Shown piece by piece: positions 1-7,938 of a stretch of 58,682 nt of DNA. This stretch comes from Burkholderiales bacterium. Lineage in GTDB: Bacteria > Pseudomonadota > Gammaproteobacteria > Burkholderiales > SG8-39. Made by a program: the position numbers and the translations under genes. Below the pieces are notes generated by a model, which saw nothing but the letters and a program-made list of their open reading frames with translations, did no database searches and was not told where the DNA came from. Numbering within the stretch: position 1 is the first letter of the stretch; every line of letters starts with the position of its first letter. The stretch covers positions 1 through 58,682 of the forward strand of contig JADGRQ010000029.1 in the NCBI GenBank assembly GCA_017880775.1, read 5' to 3'.

Positions 1-330
1 CTGGTTGCCGGTGAACTGGCGCAGGGCGACAAGAAACGTCTCGAGCTCGCGATCGCGCTGGCGGGCAAGCCGCGCCTGCTGTTCCTGGACGAACCGACCG
101 CCGGCATGTCCATCGAAGAAGCGCGCAGCACGATGGAGCTGGTCGACCGCCTCAACCGCGAGCTCGGCCTCACAGTGCTGTTCACCGAGCACGACATGGG
201 CATCGTGTTCAACCACGCGCGCAAGCTCACGCTGATGCACCGGGGTGAAATCGTCGTGCAGGGCAGCCCCGAGGAGGTGCGCGCGAACGAAACCGCGCAG
301 AAGGTCTACTTGGGCGAGCACCAGGTATGA
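1..330 (+). CDS. ABC transporter ATP-binding protein, LivG type (5' end outside window)
   Basis: This is the C-terminal 109 residues of a cytoplasmic ABC ATPase; the reading frame is open from base 1, so the gene starts upstream. A signature-like ELAQGDKKRLELA, a Walker B LLFLDEPTAGM and an H-loop TEHD are visible in order. LivG-type ATPases of branched-chain amino acid or aromatic acid importers end in the same way (VRANETAQKVYLGE). The stop codon overlaps the start of the next ATPase by four bases (ATGA), the usual LivG-LivF coupling. The substrate cannot be read from the ATPase; the oxidoreductase downstream suggests an organic acid or amino acid. Confidence 0.93.
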   Translation: MVAGELAQGDKKRLELAIALAGKPRLLFLDEPTAGMSIEEARSTMELVDRLNRELGLTVLFTEHDMGIVFNHARKLTLMHRGEIVVQGSPEEVRANETAQKVYLGEHQV

Positions 331-1040
331 CGACGCGCCTCGAGCTGAGCGGCGTTCACACGCACTACGCTACGAGCCACATCCTGTTCGATGTGTCGCT
401 CGAGGTGAACCAGGGCGAATCGGTGTGCCTGCTGGGGCGCAACGGCGCGGGCAAGACCACGACGCTGAAAAGCATCATGTCGCTCGCGCAGGCGAGCGCG
501 GGCAGCATCCGCTTCAACGGCACCGACCTGGTGGGACGGGCGCCGTACGAGATCGCGCGCCTCGGCGTCGGCTACGTGCCCGACGAGCGCCTCATTTTTC
601 CCGATCTGACGGTGCGCGAGAATCTCGAGATTGCGGTCAAGAAAGGCGCCGCCGGCGCGCCGGCGCAGTGGACGGTTGAGCGCATTTACGAGCTTTTCCC
701 GGTGCTGGTCCCCCTCGATGCGCGCCTCGGCGGCTATCTCTCCGGCGGCGAGCAGCAGATGCTGACCATCGGCCGCACGCTGATGGGCAATCCTTCGCTG
801 CTGCTGCTCGACGAGCCGGTCGAGGGCGTGGCGCCGGTGGTGGTGCAGGAACTGACCCGCCAGATCAGGCGGCTCAAGACGATGGGGCTCACGATCCTGT
901 TCGCCGAGCAGAACATGCACTTCGCCACCCAGATTTCGGACCGCGCCTACGTGATCGAGAAGGGGCAGATCCGCTTCCACGGCACCATGCACGAGCTGGC
1001 GGCGAACGAGGAAGTCAAGGCGAAATACCTGATGATCTAG
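327..1040 (+). CDS. ABC transporter ATP-binding protein, LivF type
   Basis: This 237-residue ATPase is the second nucleotide-binding subunit of a branched-chain-type importer and acts on the cytoplasmic face of the membrane. Walker A GRNGAGKTT lies at about residues 37-45, the signature LSGGEQQML near 140, and Walker B LLLLDEP near 160. Length and motif order match LivF. The ATG overlaps the preceding stop codon, so translation is probably coupled. The receptor and permeases of this system must lie left of the window. A second, complete Liv cluster at 13680-18269 encodes separate ATPases, so the two transporters are paralogous. Confidence 0.95.
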   Translation: MTTRLELSGVHTHYATSHILFDVSLEVNQGESVCLLGRNGAGKTTTLKSIMSLAQASAGSIRFNGTDLVGRAPYEIARLGVGYVPDERLIFPDLTVRENLEIAVKKGAAGAPAQWTVERIYELFPVLVPLDARLGGYLSGGEQQMLTIGRTLMGNPSLLLLDEPVEGVAPVVVQELTRQIRRLKTMGLTILFAEQNMHFATQISDRAYVIEKGQIRFHGTMHELAANEEVKAKYLMI

Positions 1041-1065
1041 GCGCCCGGTCCCGCAGACTGCAATC

Positions 1066-2682
1066 ATGAAATCCATTCAATTCGACTACGTCATCGCCGG
1101 CGCGGGAACCGCCGGCTGCGTGCTCGCCAACCGGTTGTCGGCCGATCCGCAGGTCAGGGTCCTGCTGCTCGAGGCGGGCGGGCGGGACGACTGGATCTGG
1201 ATCCACATTCCGGTCGGCTACCTCTACTGCATCGGCAATCCGCGCACCGACTGGTGCTACCGGACCGAGCCGGACCCGGGATTGAACGGACGCTCGATCC
1301 TCTATGCGCGCGGCAAAGTGCTCGGCGGCAGCTCGTCGATCAATGCCATGCTCTACATGCGCGGCCAGGCGCGCGACTACGACGAATGGGCGCGCATCAC
1401 CGGCGATGCCGCGTGGGGTTGGAGCTCCGTGCTGCCGGTGTTCCGCAAGAGCGAGGATTATTTCGGCGGCGCTGACGAGGCGCACGGCGCCGGAGGGGAG
1501 TGGCGGGTCGAGCCGCAGAGGCTGTCCTGGAAGATTCTCGAGAACTACCGCGAAGCGATGGTGCAGGCGGGCATTCCGCGCAGCGATGATTTCAATCGCG
1601 GCGACAATGAGGGCTGCGGATTTTTCCTCGTCAACCAGAAGCGCGGCGTGCGCTGGAGCACCTCCAAGGCCTTTCTGCGTCCGGTCATGAACCGCCCGAA
1701 CCTGAGCGTCATCACCGGTGCGCATGTCGTGCGCCTTCGCATGGCCGACAGGCGCTGCGAAGGCATCGAGTTCCGGCGCGCGGGCGAGGACACGTTCGCC
1801 GAAGCGCGCCTGGAGACGATCCTCGCCACCGGCAGCATCGGCTCGCCGCAGGTCCTGCAACTCTCCGGCATCGGTCCGGCGCCCCTGCTCGCGGAGCACG
1901 GCATCGGCGTGGTGCACGAGCTGCCCGGCGTCGGCGAGAACCTGCAGGATCACCTGCAGTTGCGCACGATCTCCAAGGTGCGCAACACCGTCACGCTCAA
2001 TCAGCGCGCCAACAGCGTGATCGGAAAGATGATGATGGGGCTCGAGTACGCGCTATTCCGCACCGGGCCGCTCACGATGGCGCCCAGCCAGCTGGGCGGC
2101 TTCACCCGCAGTTCGAGCGAGCACGCGACGCCGAACATCGAGTATCACGTGCAGCCGCTTTCGCTGGACAAGTTCGGCGATCCGCTGCACCGCTTCCCGG
2201 CGTTCACCGCCAGCGTATGCAACCTGCGGCCGAGCTCGAGAGGCTACGTCCGCATCAAGTCGCCCGACCCGCACGCCGCGCCGGGAATAAACTGCCGCTA
2301 CCTGTCCACGCCGGAGGACCGCAAGGTCGCCGCCGATTCGCTGCGCCTGACGCGCCGCATCGCAGCCCAGCCCGCGCTCGAGCGCTACGCGCCGGAAGAA
2401 TTCCTGCCGGGTGCGCAATTCCAGTCCGACGACGAGCTGGCGCGCATCGCCGGGGACATCGGCACCACGATTTTCCATCCGGTCGGCACCTGCCGGATGG
2501 GCGCGCCGGACGATGCGTCCGCCGTCGTCGATACGCGGTTGCGCGTGCGGGGCCTTTCCGGGCTGCGCGTGGTCGACGCATCGATCATGCCCACCATCAC
2601 TTCGGGCAACACCAACTCGCCTGCGCTGATGATCGCGGAGCGAGGCGCCGAGATGATCCGGGCCGACCGCCAAAGCCGGTAA
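1066..2682 (+). CDS. GMC-family FAD oxidoreductase (choline/alcohol dehydrogenase-like)
   Basis: This 538-residue flavoprotein belongs to the glucose-methanol-choline family and should oxidise an alcohol to an aldehyde or ketone. The FAD-binding GAGTAGCVLANRLS is at the N-terminus, the family signature ARGKVLGGSSSINAM lies near residue 85, and the second signature GSIGSPQVLQLSGIGP near 260. The active-site segment HPVGTCRMG and the C-terminal NTNSPALMIAE are also present. It starts 25 bases after the LivF-type gene and is probably in the same operon, so the transported compound may be its substrate. Choline dehydrogenase is the closest named family, but the substrate is not evident. Confidence 0.92.
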   Translation: MKSIQFDYVIAGAGTAGCVLANRLSADPQVRVLLLEAGGRDDWIWIHIPVGYLYCIGNPRTDWCYRTEPDPGLNGRSILYARGKVLGGSSSINAMLYMRGQARDYDEWARITGDAAWGWSSVLPVFRKSEDYFGGADEAHGAGGEWRVEPQRLSWKILENYREAMVQAGIPRSDDFNRGDNEGCGFFLVNQKRGVRWSTSKAFLRPVMNRPNLSVITGAHVVRLRMADRRCEGIEFRRAGEDTFAEARLETILATGSIGSPQVLQLSGIGPAPLLAEHGIGVVHELPGVGENLQDHLQLRTISKVRNTVTLNQRANSVIGKMMMGLEYALFRTGPLTMAPSQLGGFTRSSSEHATPNIEYHVQPLSLDKFGDPLHRFPAFTASVCNLRPSSRGYVRIKSPDPHAAPGINCRYLSTPEDRKVAADSLRLTRRIAAQPALERYAPEEFLPGAQFQSDDELARIAGDIGTTIFHPVGTCRMGAPDDASAVVDTRLRVRGLSGLRVVDASIMPTITSGNTNSPALMIAERGAEMIRADRQSR

Positions 2683-2767
2683 CAAGAAACGAGATCGGGG
2701 CAGGCGCTTCCGAAATCCGCACGGCGCGGGTAATCTCGCAAACAACATATCGCATCGGGGAGGCAGC

Positions 2768-4819
2768 ATGGCAAGGGCAACCATCGGCGGCATCCGAACG
2801 CTCGCGCTCGTCGGCCAGGCGGGCGCGGGCAAGACCAGCCTGGCCGAGGGGCTGCTCGCCGCGGCCGGCGTGATCGGCAGCGGCGGCAGCGTCGAGCGGG
2901 GCAGCACGGTGTGCGACTACGACCCGCTCGAGCGCAGCTATCACCACTCGCTGCGTCTCGCGGTGGCCAGTTTCGAGATCGAAAGGAACGGCGCTGCGCT
3001 GCGCGTGCACCTGCTCGATGCGCCCGGCTACACTGACTTCCTCGGCCACGCGCTGCCGGCGCTGGACGCGGTCGAGACCGCGGCCATCGTGATCAACGCG
3101 CAGAACGGCATCGAGCTCGGCGCCGTGCGCATGATGCAGCGAGCGCAGAAGAACGGCCTGTGCCGCATCGTCATCGTCAACCGGATCGACGCCGAAAACC
3201 TCGACCTGCCGCGACTGCTCGAAGAGTTGCAGCAGGCGTTCGGCAAGGAATGCCTGCCGCTCAACCTGCCAGCCGGCCGGGGCACGCGGGTCTCCGACTG
3301 CTTTTTTGCACCGGCTGGCGAATCGGATTTCTCCTCGGTGGCCGCGGTGCATTCCGCGCTAATCGACCAGGTCGTCGAGGTCGACGAGAAACTGATGGCC
3401 AGCTACCTGGAAAAGGGCGAGGTGAGCCCCGCGGAGCTGCACGAGCCGTTCGAGCGCGCGCTGCGCGAGGGCCACATCATCCCGGTGCTGTTCACCTCCG
3501 CGAAGACCGGCGCCGGCGTGAAGGAACTGCTCGACGTGATCCTGCGGCTGCTGCCCAACCCGCTGGAGGGCAATCCGCCGGTGTACTCGCGCACCGAAGG
3601 CGGCGAAACCCGGGACATCACCGCCAACCCGGTGCCGGGCGCGCACGCGCTCGCGCACGTGTTCAAGATCGAGATCGACCCCTACGTCGGCAAGCTCGCG
3701 GTGTTCCGGGTCCACCAGGGCCGCATCACGCCGAACTCCCCGCTCTATATCGGCGATGCGCGCAAGCCGTTCAAGGTCGGGCACCTCTACATGATCCGCG
3801 GAAAGGAGCACTTCGAAGTGCCCGAGGCCATTCCCGGCGATATCCTCGCGGTGGCCAAGATCGACGACATTCACTTCGATGCGATCCTGCACGACGACCC
3901 CGAGGACGCGGCGATCCACGCCCGGCCGACGGAGTTCCCGGCCTCGGTCTTCGGCGTGGCGCTGGTGGCGAAAAAGCGCGGCGACGAACAGAAGATCGCC
4001 GATGCGCTGCACAAGCTGGTCGAGCAGGACCCGTGCCTGCGGGTCGAGCACGCCGCGCACGAAACCGTGCTGCGGGGCTTAGGCGAGTTGCACGTGCGGG
4101 TCGCGCTCGCGCGCATGCAGGAGCAGAACAGGCTCGAACTCGAAACGCGCCCGCCGTCGGTGCCGTTCCGCGAAACGATCGGGGCGAAGGCGGAAGGCCA
4201 CGCGCGGCACAAGAAGCAGACCGGCGGGGCCGGCCAGTTCGGCGAGGTGTACCTGCGCGTCGAGCCGCTCGCGCGCGGCTCGGGGTTCGAGTTCGTTGAC
4301 AAGGTCAAGGGCGGCGTGATCCCCAGCCAGTTCATCCCGGCGATCGAGAAAGGCGTGCGCCAGGTGCTCGAAACCGGCTACATCGCGGGCTACCCGATCC
4401 AGGACCTGCGCGTCATCGTCTACGACGGCAAGCACCACGCGGTGGACTCGAAGGAAGTCGCCTTTGTTTCCGCCGGACGCAAGGCGCTGCTCGATGCGCT
4501 TGCCAAGGCGCGGCCGATCCTGCTCGAACCGATCATGGAGGTCGAGGCGACCGTGCCCGAGGCGCAAATCGGGGATGTGACCGGCGACCTCACCGCGCGC
4601 CGCGCCCACCTGAAGGGCGCCGAGCCGCTGCGCGGCGGCGTCGCGCGCATTGCGGCGGTGGTGCCGCTATCGGAAATGGAGAACTTCCCGTCGCGGCTGA
4701 AATCGCTCACCGCGGGCGCCGGTACCTATACGCTGGAGTTCAGCCGCTACGAACCTGCGCCCGCGCCGCTGCAGCACAAGCTGGTGTCGCAGTACAAGCG
4801 CAAGGACGAGGAAGATTAG
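2768..4819 (+). CDS. Elongation factor G-like GTPase (EF-G paralogue)
   Basis: This 683-residue translational GTPase has the EF-G layout: G domain, domain II, then the domain III-V region beginning near ETRPPSVPFRETI. The P-loop GQAGAGKTS is at residues 16-24 and the G3 motif is DAPGYTDF. The base-recognition motif is NRID instead of NKxD. The switch I region reads DPLERSYHHSL and lacks the canonical RGITI. This pattern is typical of EF-G-like paralogues that sit outside str operons. A GGGGAGG Shine-Dalgarno sequence lies just before the ATG. There are no ribosomal protein genes nearby, so it is not the housekeeping fusA. Its role, whether ribosome rescue, stress or antibiotic response, is unknown. 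Confidence 0.9.
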   Translation: MARATIGGIRTLALVGQAGAGKTSLAEGLLAAAGVIGSGGSVERGSTVCDYDPLERSYHHSLRLAVASFEIERNGAALRVHLLDAPGYTDFLGHALPALDAVETAAIVINAQNGIELGAVRMMQRAQKNGLCRIVIVNRIDAENLDLPRLLEELQQAFGKECLPLNLPAGRGTRVSDCFFAPAGESDFSSVAAVHSALIDQVVEVDEKLMASYLEKGEVSPAELHEPFERALREGHIIPVLFTSAKTGAGVKELLDVILRLLPNPLEGNPPVYSRTEGGETRDITANPVPGAHALAHVFKIEIDPYVGKLAVFRVHQGRITPNSPLYIGDARKPFKVGHLYMIRGKEHFEVPEAIPGDILAVAKIDDIHFDAILHDDPEDAAIHARPTEFPASVFGVALVAKKRGDEQKIADALHKLVEQDPCLRVEHAAHETVLRGLGELHVRVALARMQEQNRLELETRPPSVPFRETIGAKAEGHARHKKQTGGAGQFGEVYLRVEPLARGSGFEFVDKVKGGVIPSQFIPAIEKGVRQVLETGYIAGYPIQDLRVIVYDGKHHAVDSKEVAFVSAGRKALLDALAKARPILLEPIMEVEATVPEAQIGDVTGDLTARRAHLKGAEPLRGGVARIAAVVPLSEMENFPSRLKSLTAGAGTYTLEFSRYEPAPAPLQHKLVSQYKRKDEED

Positions 4820-4830
4820 GCGCGCGCGCG

Positions 4831-5796
4831 TCAGTCAGCCGATATCTTCGCCTCGCGCACCACCCGCGTCCATCTGCCGAGGTCGGTTTCGATCAGCGCG
4901 CGGAATTCCTCCGGCGTGGAGTGCGCGGGCTCCAGCCCCTGCGCCGCGAACGAGGCGCGGACCTCCGCCAGGCCGAGGATCGCCTTCATCTCGGCGTTCC
5001 ACTTCGCGATGATTTCGCGCGGCGAGGCACGCGGCGCGACCAGGCCGTACCACATGTCCACGTCGACCCCGTTGAATCCCAGTTCCCGAAGCGTGGGAAC
5101 GTCGGGGGCGCTCTGCGCACGCTGCGGGCTGCCGATCGCGAGCGCGCGGATCCGGCCCGATTTCACGTGCGGGAGCGCCACGTGGATCGGCAGGAACATC
5201 AGCGGCACCTGCCCGGAGAGCAGATCGTTGACCGCGCCGGCCGTGCCCTTGTACGGAACGTGCAGCAGATCGACCCCCGCGACGTTCTTGAACAACTCCA
5301 TCGACATGTGGTGCGGCGTGCCGACGCCGGGTGACGCGTAGGCGATCTTGCCGGGTTGCGCTTTCGCCCCCCGGACCAGAGCGGCAACCGAGTCGAACGG
5401 CGCAGAAGCGTTTGCCACCATCAGCAGCGAACCCCATGCCGCCAGGCCGATCGGCTCGAAGTCGCGTAACGGATCATAGGGGACGGACTTGAACAAACTG
5501 TAATTCATCACGAACGTGTTGACCGTCATGAGCAGTGTATGGCCGTCGGGCCGAGCGCGGGCGACCGCCTCGGTGCCGATGTTTCCGCTCGCTCCGGGTT
5601 TGTTGTCGATCACCACCGGCTGGCCCCAGCGCTCGGCGATCCGCTGGCCAAGAATGCGGGCGATGATGTCGATTCCGGTGCCGGGGGTGAACGGCACGAC
5701 GATCGTAATCGCGCGGTCGGGATAAGTTTGCGCAGGCGCCGCACCGGGCAAGGCGGCGAGAACCAGCATCAACACCAAGATCGGCAGTCGTCCCAT
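4831..5796 (-). CDS. TctC/Bug family periplasmic substrate-binding protein
   Basis: This is an extracytoplasmic solute receptor of the Bug family (321 residues). It has a cleavable signal peptide (MGRLPILVLMLVLAALPGAAPAQ) followed by the family opening TYPDRAITIVVPFTPGTGID. The Bug hallmarks VIDNKPGASGNIG, HVPYKGTAGAVNDLLSGQV and the C-terminal STPEEFRALI are present. The ATG at 5796 is preferred over an upstream TTG because GAGGGGAGG precedes it at good spacing. It ends 11 bases from the convergent EF-G-like gene and follows an amidohydrolase on the same strand, probably co-transcribed. No TctA/TctB membrane genes are present, which is usual for expanded Bug families in betaproteobacteria. 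Confidence 0.95.
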   Translation of the reverse strand: MGRLPILVLMLVLAALPGAAPAQTYPDRAITIVVPFTPGTGIDIIARILGQRIAERWGQPVVIDNKPGASGNIGTEAVARARPDGHTLLMTVNTFVMNYSLFKSVPYDPLRDFEPIGLAAWGSLLMVANASAPFDSVAALVRGAKAQPGKIAYASPGVGTPHHMSMELFKNVAGVDLLHVPYKGTAGAVNDLLSGQVPLMFLPIHVALPHVKSGRIRALAIGSPQRAQSAPDVPTLRELGFNGVDVDMWYGLVAPRASPREIIAKWNAEMKAILGLAEVRASFAAQGLEPAHSTPEEFRALIETDLGRWTRVVREAKISAD

Positions 5797-5807
5797 GGCG
5801 CCTCCCC

Positions 5808-6815
5808 TCAAGCCAGCTTGAGCAGCCGGCGCGCGTTGCCCTCGTAGATCGCGTGGCGCTCGGCGGGCGACAGGTCCAGCCGGTCAACGATCTCGATGGT
5901 CGTGCGCGTGTACATCGAGCCTTTTTCAGGATCGAAGGGCGAATCGGAGGCAAACAGCACGTGCTCGGCGCCGAAGAACTTCAGCCCGCACTTGGTCGCC
6001 TCCCACGCGCCGAACAGCGCGGTGTCCGCGTAGAACATGCGGAAGTAGTCGAGCGGGCGCTTCTTCAGTTTCTTCAGCAGCTTCGTGTAATCGACATCCG
6101 AGGTACGCTTTCCAAGCTGGTCCCAGCCCGGCCCGACGCGCCCTTCGAAATACGGAATCATTCCTCCCATGTGGTGGGTGATGACCTTCAGGTCCGGGTA
6201 TTTGTCGAACAGGCCGGCGAACACCATGTGCGCCATTGCCACGCTGGTTTCGTACGGCCAGCCGAAGGTCCACCAGATCTCATAATGGCTGCGTTTTTCG
6301 CCAAGGTAATCCGGAGTATCCGCACCGCGCGCGGGATGCAGCCAGATCGGCAGGTCGAGCTTCGCCATCAGTTCGAACAGCGGCAGTGTTTCCGGCGCGG
6401 TGAGCGGCTTGCCCAGCACGTTGGTAAACACCTGCACGCCGACCGCCCCCAGCTGTTTGATTGCCCGCCGCGCTTCCCGGAGCAATCCCTCGGGGTCGTT
6501 CATCGGCAGCGACGCGACGAACGCCGGAAACCGCTCCGGGTATTTGCGCACCAACTCGGCCATGCCATCGTTGGCGAGCTTCGCCAGATCGGTCGAAACC
6601 GGCGGCGCGCCCATCACCTCGATCGGCGGCGAAGGCAGGCAGATGACCTGCGCGTAGTCGCCGAACTTGTCCATGATGCGGAAGCGCTCGTCGAGATCGA
6701 CGATGCACGGGATCTCGCGCACCCGCTTGTGCATGTCCTTGCCGTTCGGCACGACCTTGAGCATCCGGTCGTAGAACGCCTTCGGAAAGATGTGGTTGAA
6801 GACGTCCAGTTTCAT
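5808..6815 (-). CDS. Amidohydrolase 2 (ACMSD-like) family protein
   Basis: This 335-residue TIM-barrel protein belongs to the amidohydrolase 2 family, which includes aminocarboxymuconate-semialdehyde decarboxylase and related metal-dependent hydrolases or decarboxylases of aromatic catabolism. Metal-site elements visible are the N-terminal NHIFP, WLHPARG, ITHHMGG and FASDSPFDPE. The usual N-terminal HxH appears as FNH, so one metal ligand is replaced by Phe. The start at 6815 is chosen because GAGGAG precedes it; longer in-frame starts have no ribosome site and add unconserved sequence. The Bug receptor follows 11 bases downstream, suggesting uptake and degradation of one carboxylate. Decarboxylase or hydrolase activity is undecided. 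Confidence 0.88.
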   Translation of the reverse strand: MKLDVFNHIFPKAFYDRMLKVVPNGKDMHKRVREIPCIVDLDERFRIMDKFGDYAQVICLPSPPIEVMGAPPVSTDLAKLANDGMAELVRKYPERFPAFVASLPMNDPEGLLREARRAIKQLGAVGVQVFTNVLGKPLTAPETLPLFELMAKLDLPIWLHPARGADTPDYLGEKRSHYEIWWTFGWPYETSVAMAHMVFAGLFDKYPDLKVITHHMGGMIPYFEGRVGPGWDQLGKRTSDVDYTKLLKKLKKRPLDYFRMFYADTALFGAWEATKCGLKFFGAEHVLFASDSPFDPEKGSMYTRTTIEIVDRLDLSPAERHAIYEGNARRLLKLA

Positions 6816-6850
6816 TTTCGGCTCCTCATCGATCGTCGACCATCGTCCGG

Positions 6851-7813
6851 TCACGCCGCAAGTGTGAACGGATCGATGGTTTCCAGCAACCGGGGCAACG
6901 GGCAATCCAATACCGCGCTGATGGTGCGCATCAGTTCGGCTTCCACCAGGCGGATCGTGCCGTCAGCGGTGATCGCCGCAAAACACGCCTGGATCAGCAG
7001 TCCCTTGGGCATCGGCGCGACGCACTTCAGTTTCTCCAGCGAGGCGGCAACGCCATCCAGGGTCAGCGTGGCCTTCGCCGGCAACGACACGTTCGCCATC
7101 GACAGTATCTCCGCGCCCGCGCGAAACGCCTGATCGACTTCGGCGTCGCGCTCGGGCGCGTCGCCGGGCTTGCGCCCGCTGTGCGCAACCAGCGCAAGCA
7201 ACTGCAACGCTTCCGGACCGACTTCGGCGAGCGTCCGGTATTTCACCGGCGGCGCGTTGCCGGTCGCCCCGAGGCGGGCTCTTACGAGGGTCAACACGAT
7301 GAACGCGCGCAACGACACGCGCCGGTCGGCGCCAAGCACCGCCTGCAACGCCGCGATCAACCGGTTCCCTTCCTCCGCACCCGCTGCCTTCACCGCCGGC
7401 AGCGCGAGTTCGATCAGCGGCAGTGCGAACGCCGGTCCCAGCCTTCGCACCAGCGGCGCAATCTCCTTCGCCCGGTCCGCGAACTTCTCATGGCCCTGCG
7501 CGCGCAGTGCCGCGAGCTGCTCGGCCTCGACGCTGTCCTTGCCGGCGAGCCGCAATGAGACGATCGCGCTCGCCGCGCCAACCGGATCACGCAACTGCGC
7601 GGAAAGCGCATCCGGCAGACGCTTCAGCAGCGCCGCTGCGAAATCGACATGCGAGGGCTCGACCTTGCCGACCATCCGGGCGCTCTGCTCGGGTGAGCGG
7701 CCCCATGTGTGGTCAACCTCGCCGGGGCGTCTTCCGGCCGGCGCAACCGTTCCGGCAGCCGCGAAGCCCGCAGCCGATCCCATCCCCCATTCGAGGCCGG
7801 AGGCCGTGGGCAC
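6851..7813 (-). pseudogene. Orphan C-terminal domain of a membrane M48-type metallopeptidase (5'-truncated)
   Basis: The 320-residue frame resembles only the C-terminal cytoplasmic-type domain that follows the catalytic part of large proteobacterial M48 (HtpX-like) membrane peptidases. Landmarks are DRRVSLRAFIVLTLV, PPVKYRTLAEVGPEALQLLA, AAITADGTIRLVEAELMR and DCPLPRLLETIDP. There is no HExxH motif and no transmembrane segment, and the frame is closed by a stop at 7862-7864. The catalytic N-terminal half has therefore been lost. The first candidate start is a GTG at 7813 with no convincing ribosome site. The missing end points at the ORF6N chimera on the other strand, so one rearrangement may have truncated both. 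Expression as a free domain cannot be excluded. Confidence 0.7.
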
Positions 7814-7938
7814 CGGCTCCTCAGGTTGAGCGCGGCGCTTCGCGCGGTCCCGCTCAACTCCTCAGAATTGTGCCAGTTGCGATCACCTTCAGAAGGTGGA
7901 CAACGGACACGCCGACTCCACGTTCATTCAACAAGCTC

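Noticed and set aside
7423-7938. Upstream extension of the ORF6N chimera
   Set aside because: It is antisense to the M48 remnant and Arg/Pro-rich. The ORF6N domain begins at the ATG at 7939.
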